Assembly (NCBI RefSeq): GCF_003846185.1
Contig: NZ_ML123034.1
Coordinates: 352,062-399,778 of the forward strand
Origin: Streptomyces sp. ADI96-02
Lineage (GTDB): Bacteria > Actinomycetota > Actinomycetes > Streptomycetales > Streptomycetaceae
Length of the DNA stretch: 47,717 bases
Direction of reading: 5' to 3'
Made by a program: the position numbers and the translations under genes
In this document: in pieces, positions 1 through 8,775 of the stretch
Numbering within the stretch: the stretch's first letter is position 1
Layout: every line of letters starts with the position of its first letter
The notes under the pieces: generated by a model
Told to the model about the DNA's origin: nothing
What the model saw: the letters and a program-made list of their open reading frames with translations, nothing else
Databases searched by the model: none

Positions 1-4
1 CCCA

Positions 5-29
5 CGCGCCCGGCCCCCGGCCGGGCGCG
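5..29. terminator. Hairpin upstream of the SulP gene
   Basis: A perfect 11-bp inverted repeat (CGCGCCCGGCC and its complement) surrounds a CCC loop. It ends 27 bases before the SulP start. It probably ends transcription of a gene lying to the left of the window. There is no T-run, as is usual in Streptomyces. Confidence 0.5.
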
Positions 30-56
30 ACCGCACCAACAAGGGAATCGTCACCC

Positions 57-1526
57 GTGATCTCCGCCAAGGATCTCAAGAACCCCCACGTCGTACGACG
101 CGACCTGCTGGCGTCACTCGTCGTCTTCCTGGTCGCCCTGCCGCTGTGCATCGGCGTCGCCGTCGCCTCGGGCGTACCGGCCGAACTGGGCCTGGTCACC
201 GGCATCGTCGGCGGGCTCGTCGTCGGCCTGCTCCCGGGCAGCAAGCTCCAGGTCAGCGGACCCGCCGCCGGACTCACCGTCCTGGTGTACGAGGCGGTGA
301 AGGAATTCGGGCTGAGCACGCTCGGCCCGATCGTCCTGGCCGCCGGACTCCTCCAGGTGGTGCTGGGAGCGGCGCGCTTCGGCCGCTGGTTCCGCGCCAT
401 CTCCGTCTCGGTCGTGCAGGGCATGCTCGCCGGCATCGGCCTGGTCATCGTGCTGGGCCAGGTCTACGCGATGGCCGACGCCGAGCAGCCGGGCAGCGGG
501 CTGCGGAATCTGGCCGGACTGCCGGGGCTGGTCGCCTCGGTCTTCTCCGACAGCGAGGCCGCGACCGCCCTCGCCCTGGGCGCCGGCACCGTCGCCGTCC
601 TCGTGCTGTGGCCCAGGATGCCCGCCGCGGCCCGGATGGTCCCCGGGCCGCTCGCCGCCGTGGGCCTGGCCACCGCCGTCGCCTCGCTGGCGGGGCTACG
701 GCCCGCGGTGGCCGATGTGAACGGCCTGCTGCAGGCCATCGACCTGCCCGGCCTGGCGGACTTCGGCCGGCTCGCGGACGTCGCCGTGATCGGCACCGTC
801 CTCGCCTTCGCCCTCATCGCCTCCGCCGAGAGCCTGTTCAGCGCGGCGGCCATCGACCGGATGCACGACGGGCCGCGCACCGACTACGACAAGGAGCTGG
901 TGGCCCAGGGCGTGGGCAACACACTGTGCGGCGCGCTCGGGGCGCTGCCGATGACGGCCGTGATCGTCCGCAGCGCGGCCAACGTGCAGGCCGGGGCCAC
1001 CACCGCGCTCTCCCGGGTCGCACACGGTCTGTGGTTGCTGCTCTTCGCGGCACTGCTGCCCGCCGCCGTCGGCATCATCCCCCTGGCCGCGCTCGCCGGG
1101 GTGCTGGTCCACGCCGGGTGCAAGCTCGTCCCCGTCAAGGAGTTCGGGCCGCTGTGGCGGGAGCACCGCGGTGAGGCGGTTCTGCTGGCGGTCACCGCCC
1201 TGGCAATCGTGGTGACCAACCTCTTCGAGGGTGTGGTGCTCGGCCTGCTGCTGGCGGTGGTCAAGGCGGCCTGGGAGACCTCCCACGTACAGCTCGGCAC
1301 CCACCACCTCACCGGCGGGCGGACCGTGGTGACGCTCACCGGCAACGCCACCTTCCTGCGCTTGCCGCGCATCCTGGAACAGTTGGAGAAGCTGCCGCAG
1401 GATCAGCCGATAGAGCTGGACCTGACCGGGCTGCGCCACCTCGACCACGCCTGCCGGCTGGCACTGGAGAACTGGGCCCTGCGGCACAACGACGCCGAGG
1501 TCGAACCGGTCACGATCCGCCGGTGA
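57..1526 (+). CDS. SulP family inorganic anion transporter
   Basis: This is a 489-aa multi-pass membrane protein of the SulP (SLC26-like) family, which moves sulfate, bicarbonate or other anions across the cytoplasmic membrane. Hydrophobic segments begin at residue 16 and run to about residue 400, with the family signature region around residues 60-72 (LQVSGPAAG). The last 75 residues are soluble and resemble a small STAS domain (ELDLTGLRHLDHACRLALEN). The GTG start has an AAGGGA ribosome site about ten bases upstream. The length suits the short bacterial class that often sits next to a carbonic anhydrase, but no such gene lies inside the window, so the substrate cannot be assigned. It converges on the methyltransferase gene downstream. 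Confidence 0.88.
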   Translation: MISAKDLKNPHVVRRDLLASLVVFLVALPLCIGVAVASGVPAELGLVTGIVGGLVVGLLPGSKLQVSGPAAGLTVLVYEAVKEFGLSTLGPIVLAAGLLQVVLGAARFGRWFRAISVSVVQGMLAGIGLVIVLGQVYAMADAEQPGSGLRNLAGLPGLVASVFSDSEAATALALGAGTVAVLVLWPRMPAAARMVPGPLAAVGLATAVASLAGLRPAVADVNGLLQAIDLPGLADFGRLADVAVIGTVLAFALIASAESLFSAAAIDRMHDGPRTDYDKELVAQGVGNTLCGALGALPMTAVIVRSAANVQAGATTALSRVAHGLWLLLFAALLPAAVGIIPLAALAGVLVHAGCKLVPVKEFGPLWREHRGEAVLLAVTALAIVVTNLFEGVVLGLLLAVVKAAWETSHVQLGTHHLTGGRTVVTLTGNATFLRLPRILEQLEKLPQDQPIELDLTGLRHLDHACRLALENWALRHNDAEVEPVTIRR

Positions 1527-1625
1527 CGGACCGGTGGTGACGGGCAGTCCATGATGGGCCTTCCGTGTTGACGCACAAGCCCGCCCGCCACCACCATTCC
1601 TGACACATGATCAGCGAAAGCGCGG

Positions 1626-1652
1626 ACGCAGGAGACCACCCGTCTCCTGCGT
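1626..1652. terminator. Bidirectional terminator between convergent genes
   Basis: An 11-bp perfect inverted repeat (ACGCAGGAGAC / GTCTCCTGCGT) has a 5-base loop. Outer GCGCGG/CCGCGC arms can extend the stem with one bulged base. It lies between the convergent SulP and methyltransferase stops, so it can serve both strands. Confidence 0.65.
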
Positions 1653-1665
1653 GCCGCGCCGTTCT

Positions 1666-2451
1666 TCACGGTTTGCGGGCGACGAGACCCCACTGGTCCA
1701 CCAGCAGCGGGTCCTCTTCCTCCGGCCGCCACAGGGCGATCGAGACGAAGCCCGGTTCGAGCAGTTCCAGGCCCTCGGCGCACGCGGTGATCTCCTCCGG
1801 CTCGCGCACCAGGTACGGCGGGTTCTCACCGGAGGCGTACGCCTCCTGCCCGGCGAGCGTCTGCGGGGTCTTCACGGTGTCGCAGAGCACCAGGTAACTG
1901 CCCGACGGCATGCGGGAGAGGTAACGCCGGACGACCTCGATGCCGTCCGCCGGGCTCAGATGCCCGAGGGTCGAGAGCAGCAGCACGGCGACCGGCCGGC
2001 TGAGGTCGAGCGTCTTGGCGGCCTCGTCCACCACGGCGTCCGTCTGCGAGAGATCGGCGTCCACGTAGGCCGTCCGGCCCTCCGGTGAGCTGGTCAGCAG
2101 GGCCTGCGCGTGCGTGAGGACGATGGGGTCGTTGTCGACGTAGACGATCCGCGCGTCGGGCACGACGCTCTGGGCCACCTCGTGGGTGCTGTTCGCCACC
2201 GGAAGGCCGGTGCCCACGTCCAGGAACTGGCGTACGCCCAGTGACGCGAGGTGACGGACGGCTCGGACCTGGAAAGCGCGCGAGGCACGGGCGATGTCGA
2301 CCACCTGCGGGTAGGCCGCGCTGACCACGTCGGCCAGCTCCCGGTCCACCGGGTAGTTGTCCTTGCCGCCGAGCCAGGCGTTCCACACCCGCGCCGAATG
2401 CGGAACGTCCGACCGGATCCTGCGGCGGAACTCAACGTCGTCGTCGCTCAT
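1666..2451 (-). CDS. SAM-dependent methyltransferase, SAV_2177/DUF574 type
   Basis: This 261-aa protein has the layout of the actinomycete SAV_2177 (DUF574, Methyltransf_19) family: an N-terminal SARVWNAWLGGKDNYP motif at residues 19-34, then a Rossmann glycine loop (DVGTGLP, near residue 78) and an acidic end of strand two (VYVDNDP) that would hold S-adenosylmethionine. Substrates of the family are unknown. The ATG is preceded by AGAGGAGAGAC, a clear ribosome site. The gene diverges from the LtrA gene. A GACCGG-N7-CCGGTC inverted repeat lies at 2487-2505 in the shared intergenic region and could be an operator. Confidence 0.85.
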   Translation of the reverse strand: MSDDDVEFRRRIRSDVPHSARVWNAWLGGKDNYPVDRELADVVSAAYPQVVDIARASRAFQVRAVRHLASLGVRQFLDVGTGLPVANSTHEVAQSVVPDARIVYVDNDPIVLTHAQALLTSSPEGRTAYVDADLSQTDAVVDEAAKTLDLSRPVAVLLLSTLGHLSPADGIEVVRRYLSRMPSGSYLVLCDTVKTPQTLAGQEAYASGENPPYLVREPEEITACAEGLELLEPGFVSIALWRPEEEDPLLVDQWGLVARKP

Positions 2452-2649
2452 GTCTCTCCTCTACTCACTGTCCGTAGAGGGCCGTTGACCGGATAACCGC
2501 CGGTCGGAGCCCTGACGGTGACCGTACATCGCCCTCCCGGCCACCGCACGGGCGGATCCGCGGCAGGCCGCGTCCTTCCGGGGCCGGCGTCCGCACGGCA
2601 TGCGCGCGGCACCCCCGCCCGACCGCCGTCGCACCGCATCATGTGGCGC

Positions 2650-3936
2650 ATGAGCGACTCCGCGCCCTCCGGCGCCGCCCGGCGGGGCGCCCGCGCCCAT
2701 CGCCTGGTCCCCATGACCGGCCGTGATCCGGACGAGCCCGGCCGGGTCGCCTCACCGCTGGAGCTGCTGTTCGACCTGACCTTCGTGGTCGCGGTCGGCA
2801 CGGCGGCGTCCCGGTTCGCCGAGCTGCTGGCGGAGGGCGACCCCGGGGACGCGGTCGCCGCGTTCGTCCTGGCGATGTTCGCGATCAGCGTCGCGTGGAT
2901 CAGCTTCAGCTGGTTCGCGTCGGCCTTCGCCACCGACGACTGGCTCTACCGCGCTCTGACGATGGTGCAGATGATCGGCGTGGTCGTGTTCGCGCTCGGC
3001 CTTCCGGCGATGTTCCGTTCGGTGGCGGAGGGCGGCCGTCTCGAACTGCGGGCGATGGTGCTCGGCTACGTCGTCATGCGGATCGCGATGGTGTTGCAGT
3101 GGTGGCGCGCGGCCCGGGAGTCGCCCGCCTTCCGCAAGGTCGGCATGGCCACGATCCGCTGGACCGTGGCCGTGCAGGCCGGATGGATCGTCGTCGCCTT
3201 CGTGAAGCTGCCGCTCGCAGCCGTGTTCACCGCCTTCATCGTCCTCGGGACGCTGGAGCTGGCTCTGCCGATGATCACCCAGGGCTCAGCGGGCGGCACG
3301 CCCTGGCATCCCCACCATGTCGCGGAGCGGTACAGCCTGTTCGCGATCATCACGCTCGGCGAGGGAGTGGTGGGTACGGTCGCCTCGTCGGGCGGGCTCC
3401 TGGGCGGCCCGGACGGCACGCGGTGGACGGGGAACGCCGTTGCCGTGGTCGTCGCCGGAGTGGGGCTGACCTTCGGCATGTGGTGGGTCTACTTCACGAC
3501 CCCGTTCGGCGACGTCCTCGTCCACCGGCGTGAGCGCGGCTACCTCTTCGGCTACGGGCACATCCTGCTGTTCCTGGCCATCGCCGGGGCCGGTGCGGGC
3601 CTGCATGTGGCGGGCCTGCACCTGGAGCACCACGCGGAGCTGGGCGAGAGCGCCGTCGTACTGTCCCTGGCGCTTCCCGTCGGCCTGTACCTGCTGATGG
3701 TCTACCTGCTCCACACGCTGCTGCTCTCGGCCGCCGACCGCTTCCACCTGCTGCTGATCTCCCTCACGCTCGCCGTGCTGGCCGCGGCGGTCGTGATGGC
3801 CGCGGTCGGCGCGCCGGTCGCGGCCTGCCTGCTCGTCATCATGGCAGCCCCTTTCGTCACCGTGGTCGGTTACGAGACGATCGGCCACCGGCACCAGCGG
3901 CGGATGCTGGAGGAGCTCGGCGGGCGGGGGACCTGA
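2650..3936 (+). CDS. Low temperature requirement protein A (LtrA) family membrane protein
   Basis: This is a 428-aa polytopic membrane protein of the LtrA family, first linked to low-temperature growth in Listeria; its biochemical role is unknown. The diagnostic N-terminal segment SPLELLFDLTFVVAVGTAAS is present at about residues 35-54, and the family motif HHVAERYSLFAIITLGE appears mid-protein, followed by further hydrophobic segments. About ten to twelve membrane spans can be seen. I chose the ATG at 2650; an ATG at 2641 would add three residues and neither has a strong ribosome site. Earlier in-frame codons give an arginine/proline-rich extension that is not family-like. It converges with the dehydrogenase that follows. 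Confidence 0.85.
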   Translation: MSDSAPSGAARRGARAHRLVPMTGRDPDEPGRVASPLELLFDLTFVVAVGTAASRFAELLAEGDPGDAVAAFVLAMFAISVAWISFSWFASAFATDDWLYRALTMVQMIGVVVFALGLPAMFRSVAEGGRLELRAMVLGYVVMRIAMVLQWWRAARESPAFRKVGMATIRWTVAVQAGWIVVAFVKLPLAAVFTAFIVLGTLELALPMITQGSAGGTPWHPHHVAERYSLFAIITLGEGVVGTVASSGGLLGGPDGTRWTGNAVAVVVAGVGLTFGMWWVYFTTPFGDVLVHRRERGYLFGYGHILLFLAIAGAGAGLHVAGLHLEHHAELGESAVVLSLALPVGLYLLMVYLLHTLLLSAADRFHLLLISLTLAVLAAAVVMAAVGAPVAACLLVIMAAPFVTVVGYETIGHRHQRRMLEELGGRGT

Positions 3937-3990
3937 CGGCGGGGCCTCGGACGCCGACGACGGCCCGACCCGTCGGCACGGTGGTCCGCA

Positions 3991-4920
3991 TCAGACCAGG
4001 CCGGGACCGGTCCCGGTGAGGCGGGCCGACACGTCCCACAGAGCGCGCGCCATGTCCCCGTCCCGGGCCCGGGACGACTTCCGGGCCGGGGCCGGGGCTC
4101 CCCGGGTCTCGCCCAGGCGGCCGGGGCCGTAGTACGAACCGCCGGGCGCGCCCGGCAGGGTCGCCGCGTAGAGGGTGGGCAGCGCACCGGCCGACGCGGG
4201 CTGTGTGAACAGCCGCGTCGTCCGCTCCAGCCGGGCGGCCCAGTTCCGGCCGGCGAGGCGCGGACCGGCCTGGCCCAGCTCCGTGGCGGACAGACCGGGA
4301 TGGGCGGCCAGAGAGAGGAGGTCGCGGCCCTCGGCGCGGGCGCGCCGGTCCAGTTCGGCGGTGAAGAGGAGGTTGGCGAGCTTGGACTGGCCGTAGGCGC
4401 GCCATGCGCCGTACGCGCGTTCGGCGTTGAGGTCGTCGAGGTCGATGCGGCCGAAGCGGTGCGCCAGGGAGGAGACGGTGACCACGCGGGCCGGGCCGCG
4501 TACGCCGAGCACCGGCAGCAGCCGGAGGGTGAGGGCGAAGTGGCCCAGGTGGTTGGTGCCGAACTGCATCTCGAAGCCGTCGGCGGTGCGCAGCGGCGGC
4601 AGCGCCATCACGCCGGCGTTGTTCACCAGGAGGTCGAGCCGCCCGTCCACCGCCTCGGCGATGGTCCCGGCGGCCTCGGCCACGGAGGCCAGGTCCGCCA
4701 GGTCGAGGCGGACCAGGTGGCTGTCGGAGCGCGGAGCGGCCCGGCGTACGGCGTCCAGGGCGCGCTGCCCGCGCTCGGGGTCGCGGCAGGCGAGGACCGT
4801 GCGGGCGCCGGAGCGGGCCAGCGCGAGAGCCGTCACGGCCCCGATTCCGCTGTTCGCGCCGGTGACCACCGCGGTCCGGCCGGAGAGGTCGGGCATGTCG
4901 TCGAAGTTCCAGGAGTGCAT
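3991..4920 (-). CDS. Short-chain dehydrogenase/reductase
   Basis: This 309-aa classical SDR resembles the retinol-dehydrogenase/protochlorophyllide-reductase branch. Visible motifs are the nucleotide-binding TGANSGIG near residue 20, NNAGVMA near residue 98, a catalytic serine in TVSSLAH and the catalytic YGQSK pair near residue 177. It should oxidise or reduce an alcohol/carbonyl with NAD(P)(H); the substrate is unknown. The ATG at 4920 has a GAGG ribosome site eight bases upstream. The in-frame extension to 5055 lacks family similarity. The C-terminal 40 residues are rich in Ala, Pro and Arg, as in several Streptomyces homologues. Confidence 0.87.
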   Translation of the reverse strand: MHSWNFDDMPDLSGRTAVVTGANSGIGAVTALALARSGARTVLACRDPERGQRALDAVRRAAPRSDSHLVRLDLADLASVAEAAGTIAEAVDGRLDLLVNNAGVMALPPLRTADGFEMQFGTNHLGHFALTLRLLPVLGVRGPARVVTVSSLAHRFGRIDLDDLNAERAYGAWRAYGQSKLANLLFTAELDRRARAEGRDLLSLAAHPGLSATELGQAGPRLAGRNWAARLERTTRLFTQPASAGALPTLYAATLPGAPGGSYYGPGRLGETRGAPAPARKSSRARDGDMARALWDVSARLTGTGPGLV

Positions 4921-5028
4921 GGTCACCGCCTCCCCGGTGAGGGGCGGGGCACACGTACGGGGAGGTCCGGATCCTGACGTGGCGCGCAACTCGCCCGCCG
5001 TACGAACGCGCTCTCCCGTGCGCGCCCT

Positions 5029-5058
5029 CATCCACTGCCATCCGCTGCCATCCACCCT
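5029..5058. repeat. Three imperfect 10-bp tandem repeats
   Basis: Three copies of CATCC(A/G)CTGC, the last diverged, lie head to tail in the 175-base gap between the NUDIX and dehydrogenase genes. They are short and may have no function. Confidence 0.4.
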
Positions 5059-5095
5059 GTCAGGTAGCGGAGAAACGGGTGGCGTGCGGGCGAGG

Positions 5096-5584
5096 TCAGG
5101 CGTTCCCGGAAGCGGAAGTGGGCTGGAACCAGGCCGGCCCCTCCGTCAGTGCCTGCTTGATCCGGAAGAGGGCGAACTCGGCGAGCGGCGGCAGCGCGTC
5201 CAGGGAGAACCAGCCGACCTCCAGGGACTCGTCGTCGTTGACCCGGGCCTGGCCGCCGGTCGCGCGGCAGCGGAAGGTGAGGTCGAGGTACTGGCAGCGG
5301 TCGCCGTTGGCGTACTGCACGGGCCGCAGCGCCTGGGTGAGCACCAGGCGCTCGGCCACGCAGTGCACCCCGGTCTCCTCCAGCACCTCGCGCTCCGCCG
5401 TGGCCGCCGGCTCCTCCCCCGGTTCCGAGATGCCGCCGACGACCGACCACTCGCCGGTGTCCGCGCGCCGCCCGAGCAGCACCCGGCCCTCGTCGTCGAA
5501 CACGATCGCCGTCACCCCGGGCAGCAGGAGCAACTGGTGTCCGGCGGTGACGCGGATGTCACGGATGAAGTCAGGAGTAGCCAT
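5096..5584 (-). CDS. NUDIX hydrolase
   Basis: This 162-aa protein has a complete NUDIX box: the GX5EX7REUXEEXGU pattern is met by residues 51-73, with the metal-binding REVLEETG core at residues 65-72. NUDIX enzymes cleave nucleoside diphosphates linked to another moiety, but the N-terminal and C-terminal regions give no substrate clue. It is the last gene of a leftward cluster and begins 20 bases after the lnt stop codon, so it is probably cotranscribed with lnt. Confidence 0.9.
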   Translation of the reverse strand: MATPDFIRDIRVTAGHQLLLLPGVTAIVFDDEGRVLLGRRADTGEWSVVGGISEPGEEPAATAEREVLEETGVHCVAERLVLTQALRPVQYANGDRCQYLDLTFRCRATGGQARVNDDESLEVGWFSLDALPPLAEFALFRIKQALTEGPAWFQPTSASGNA

Positions 5585-5604
5585 GATCCGAGCCTACGTG
5601 TCGA

Positions 5605-7200
5605 TCAGCCCCGGTCGGTGAGCGGCTTCCGGCGGGTGCGGACCGAGGCGACGGCCGCCCAGCCCAGTCCCGCCACGGCCAGCAGCGCGATGACGCCCTC
5701 GGGCAGCGGCCCCATCCGGGTGGCCGGGGTGAGCGAGGAGCGCAGCGGCACCTCGTCGACCAGGGCGTCGGGGGTGAACATCCCGCTCTTCTCGACGATC
5801 GTGCCGTCCGGCCTGATCACCGCGCTGACCCCGCTGGTGACGGGCACGACGACGGACCGCCCGTGCTCGACGGCGCGCACCTGCGACATCGCCAGCTGCT
5901 GGTAGGTCATCTCGCTGCGGCCGAAGGTGGCGTTGTTGCTGGGCACGGCGATCATCTGTCCGCCGTGGGTGACGGTGTCGCGCACGGCGTCGTCGAAGGC
6001 GGCCTCGTAGCAGGTCACGAGTCCCACCTTCGTGCCGGCGAGGTCGAACACGCCGACCTCGGTACCGGGGACGAACTCGCGCTGCACCCGGTCGACGTCC
6101 TCGCTGAAGAAGCGGGCGACCGACCGCATCGGCATGTACTCGCCGAACGGCTGGATGTGCCGCTTGTCGTAGGTGTCGACGGGACCCTTGTCCGGGTTCC
6201 ACTCGATCAGGGTGTTGCGCAGGGCGTCGGGGCCGCGCTCGACCACGGCGCCGATGACGGTGGGGGCGCCGATGGCCTTCACCGCGTCGTCGATGACCTT
6301 GCGGGCGTCGGCGTTCAGGTAGGGGTCGAGGTCGGAGGAGTTCTCGGGCCAGAGGACGAAGTCGGGCTGCTCGGCCTTCCCCGTCCGCACCTCCTCGGCC
6401 AGCTGCTCGGTGCGCCGTGCGTGGTTGTCCAGGACGGCGCGGCGCTGGGAGTTGAAGTCGAGTCCGAGGCGCGGGACGTTGCCCTGGATCGCCGCGACGG
6501 TGGCCGTCCCGTTCTCGGCGGAGTCGTCGACCAGGGGCAGCGCGGCGAGGGCGGCGGCGACCGGGACGAGGACGCTCGCGGCGGCCCCGGCGACGGCCGC
6601 GCGCGGAATCCTGCCGGTGGCGCGGTACGCGCGGAACCCGCGCACGGCCGCGTAGAGCCCGAAGCCGCACAGGACGACGGCGAACGAGAGCAGCGGGGTG
6701 CCGCCGAGCGCGGCGAGCGGCAGGAACGCGCTCTCCGCCTGGCCGAAGGCGATCCTGCCCCAGGGGAAGCCGCCGAACGGGATGCGGGCGCGGACGGCCT
6801 CGTCCAGGGTCCAGACCGCGGCGGCCCAGAAGGGCCAGTACGCGAGCCGGGTCACCGCGGCGACGCCGACACAGCCCACCGCGATGAAGAGCGCCTCCGC
6901 GGCGGCGAGCGCGAGCCACGGCACCGGGCCGACGTCCTCGCCGGTCCAGTGCAGCAGGGGCAGCATGAAACCGAGCCCGGCCAGCAGGCCGAGGCCGAAC
7001 GCGGCCCGCAGCCGGCGTCCGTACAGGACCCAGCCGAGCAGCGCGAATCCGGGCAGGACGAGCCACCACAGCGGCCGGGGCGGGAAGCTCGCGTAGAGCA
7101 GCGCGCCGGAGAGTGCGGCGGCGCCCGGACGCAGGAGCCGGGTCAGCGGTCCGGCGGCCTTCGGCGCCGGGGCGGGCGGCGGATCGTCGACGGGTGTCAT
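5605..7200 (-). CDS. lnt: Apolipoprotein N-acyltransferase
   Basis: This 531-aa enzyme adds the third, amide-linked acyl chain to the N-terminal cysteine of lipoproteins at the membrane. About six to eight hydrophobic segments occupy residues 20-225, then a nitrilase-like domain follows. The three catalytic residues are visible: Glu286 in LWPENS, Lys346 in YDKRH and Cys397 in TCYEA. The PFGEY motif after the lysine is also typical. I chose the ATG at 7200 because GGGTGAG sits seven bases before it; a GTG at 7212 would add four residues. Streptomyces genomes often carry more than one Lnt copy, so this need not be the only one. It lies in a leftward cluster with the NUDIX gene downstream. Confidence 0.92.
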   Translation of the reverse strand: MTPVDDPPPAPAPKAAGPLTRLLRPGAAALSGALLYASFPPRPLWWLVLPGFALLGWVLYGRRLRAAFGLGLLAGLGFMLPLLHWTGEDVGPVPWLALAAAEALFIAVGCVGVAAVTRLAYWPFWAAAVWTLDEAVRARIPFGGFPWGRIAFGQAESAFLPLAALGGTPLLSFAVVLCGFGLYAAVRGFRAYRATGRIPRAAVAGAAASVLVPVAAALAALPLVDDSAENGTATVAAIQGNVPRLGLDFNSQRRAVLDNHARRTEQLAEEVRTGKAEQPDFVLWPENSSDLDPYLNADARKVIDDAVKAIGAPTVIGAVVERGPDALRNTLIEWNPDKGPVDTYDKRHIQPFGEYMPMRSVARFFSEDVDRVQREFVPGTEVGVFDLAGTKVGLVTCYEAAFDDAVRDTVTHGGQMIAVPSNNATFGRSEMTYQQLAMSQVRAVEHGRSVVVPVTSGVSAVIRPDGTIVEKSGMFTPDALVDEVPLRSSLTPATRMGPLPEGVIALLAVAGLGWAAVASVRTRRKPLTDRG

Positions 7201-7286
7201 AGTGGCGCTCACCCGGCGGAGTCTACGGTGGCCGGCTGTGCGGGGCGGCGGTGGCCCGCGGTGCGGTCGGCCGCGCCGCGTGCGGG

Positions 7287-7862
7287 TCAGTCGCGGGTCC
7301 GGGTGCCGGTGGAGGTGCTGGTGGGGGCCAGGTGCAGGTGCCGGCGGATGAAACGTACGGCCGCTTCGGCGTCGTCGACGGTGACGGTGAAGGTCCGGCC
7401 GTCGCCGAGGAGCAGCGCCATCCCCTCGCCCTTGCGCACGACGACGGCGGTGCCCTGCTCGGGGCGCCAGCGGTAGCCCCAGCCGCCCCACTGGCGCGGG
7501 TTGACCTTGGGCACGAATTCGGCGCCCACCACATGGGTGAGCAGAATCCGCCGGCGCGGCAGTCCGGCGTGGCCGCAGCGCACCTCCAGGGCGTCCCCGT
7601 CGACCTTGACGGCCACGTGGACGAAGGCGAGGGTCCCGAAGAGGATCAGCAGTCCGGCGGCGACGCAGCCGATCACGGACATCAGCAGCGGAGCGATGCC
7701 GGAGGACCACGCGGACTCGATGGCGAGGTCGACGCCCAGCGCCAAGCAGCCCGCGCCGATGACGGCCAGCAGCCACTGGAGGCGGTTGGTGGCGCGGCCG
7801 GTCCATACGGTGGACGGCGCCTGGGTCGAGCCGTGCGGCGCGCTCTCGGGGTGGTCCGTCAT
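7287..7862 (-). CDS. Small two-pass membrane protein, possible PH-like domain
   Basis: This 191-aa protein has two adjacent hydrophobic segments (about residues 30-50 and 58-80) followed by a soluble beta-rich C-terminus with RRRILLTHV, WGYRWRPEQGTAVVV and a DGRTFTVTVDD strand pair. That pattern resembles bacterial PH-like membrane proteins, but I cannot assign a family with certainty. The ATG at 7862 is used; a GTG at 7880 would add six residues, and neither has a good ribosome site. It lies between lnt and the racemase-like gene in the same orientation. Confidence 0.7.
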   Translation of the reverse strand: MTDHPESAPHGSTQAPSTVWTGRATNRLQWLLAVIGAGCLALGVDLAIESAWSSGIAPLLMSVIGCVAAGLLILFGTLAFVHVAVKVDGDALEVRCGHAGLPRRRILLTHVVGAEFVPKVNPRQWGGWGYRWRPEQGTAVVVRKGEGMALLLGDGRTFTVTVDDAEAAVRFIRRHLHLAPTSTSTGTRTRD

Positions 7863-7931
7863 ATTCAGCAGCGTACCCACGTTCCTGGCGGGTGGCCGGG
7901 GTACGCGGCCCCGTCCGGGCGATCCGGGCGG

Positions 7932-8717
7932 TCAGCGCACGGGCGCGCCGGCGGAGAGGATCCGGCCTTCCGCGTAGGCCAGCGCGGGGTCCGGCAGGAC
8001 GCCTGGGCGTCCGCCGAGGAGGACCGTGAGGGCGCCCGTCGGTTCGGCCGTCGGAGCGGCGTCGGCCCCGATCCGGCGCAGCGCCTGGGCCGCCACGGCG
8101 CCGGCGGAGCCGTACAGGGCGGGCGCGGGGGCGCCGGGGGCCCGTACGGCGGCCCGGATGCGCTCGGCGACCAGTTCGTAGTGCGTGCAGCCCAGCACCA
8201 CGGCCCGGACGCCGGGCGGGGTGAGGGCGGCTGCGGCGGCGACCGCCCGGTCGATGCCGGCCTCGTCGGCGTGCTCGACGGCGTCGGCGAGCCCGGGGCA
8301 GGGGACCTCGGTGACGTCGGCGTCCCGGGCGAAGTCGGCGATCAGTCCGCGCTGGTAGGGGCTGCCGGTGGTGGCCGGGGTGGCCCAGATGGCGACGGCT
8401 CCGCCGCCGGTCGCCGCGGGCTTCACGGCGGGCACGGTGCCGATGACCGGCAGGGCGGGTTCCAGCTCGGCGCGGAGCGCGGGCAGCGCGTGGACGGAGG
8501 CGGTGTTGCACGCGACGATCAGGGCGTCCGGCCGGTGTGCGGCGGCGGCGCGCGCCACGGCCAGGGCGCGGGCGGTCACGTCCTCGGGATCACGGGGGCC
8601 CCAGGGCATCGAGCCGGGGTCGCAGGAGAGCACCAGTTCGGCGTCGGGCCGCAGCCGACGGACGGCGGCGGCAGCCGCCAGCAGGCCGATTCCGGAGTCC
8701 ATGAGCGCGATCTTCAC
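7932..8717 (-). CDS. Glutamate racemase-like protein
   Basis: This 261-aa protein belongs to the aspartate/glutamate racemase superfamily. Both catalytic cysteines are present: Cys70 in ACNTAS and Cys177 in GCTHYE. The N-terminal DSGIG motif is there, but the usual second glycine pair is replaced by GLL, and the substrate-binding PYG of typical MurI is PWG here (residues 38-40). It could supply D-glutamate for peptidoglycan or be a second, specialised racemase. No other peptidoglycan genes are nearby. It diverges from the glycosyltransferase at 8776 and is the first gene of the leftward cluster. Confidence 0.8.
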   Translation of the reverse strand: MKIALMDSGIGLLAAAAAVRRLRPDAELVLSCDPGSMPWGPRDPEDVTARALAVARAAAAHRPDALIVACNTASVHALPALRAELEPALPVIGTVPAVKPAATGGGAVAIWATPATTGSPYQRGLIADFARDADVTEVPCPGLADAVEHADEAGIDRAVAAAAALTPPGVRAVVLGCTHYELVAERIRAAVRAPGAPAPALYGSAGAVAAQALRRIGADAAPTAEPTGALTVLLGGRPGVLPDPALAYAEGRILSAGAPVR

Positions 8718-8775
8718 CCGGTCACCATAGTCGACAGCCCTTGCGGCTTCGGCTCAGTGGGGCAGACTGCGGCGG

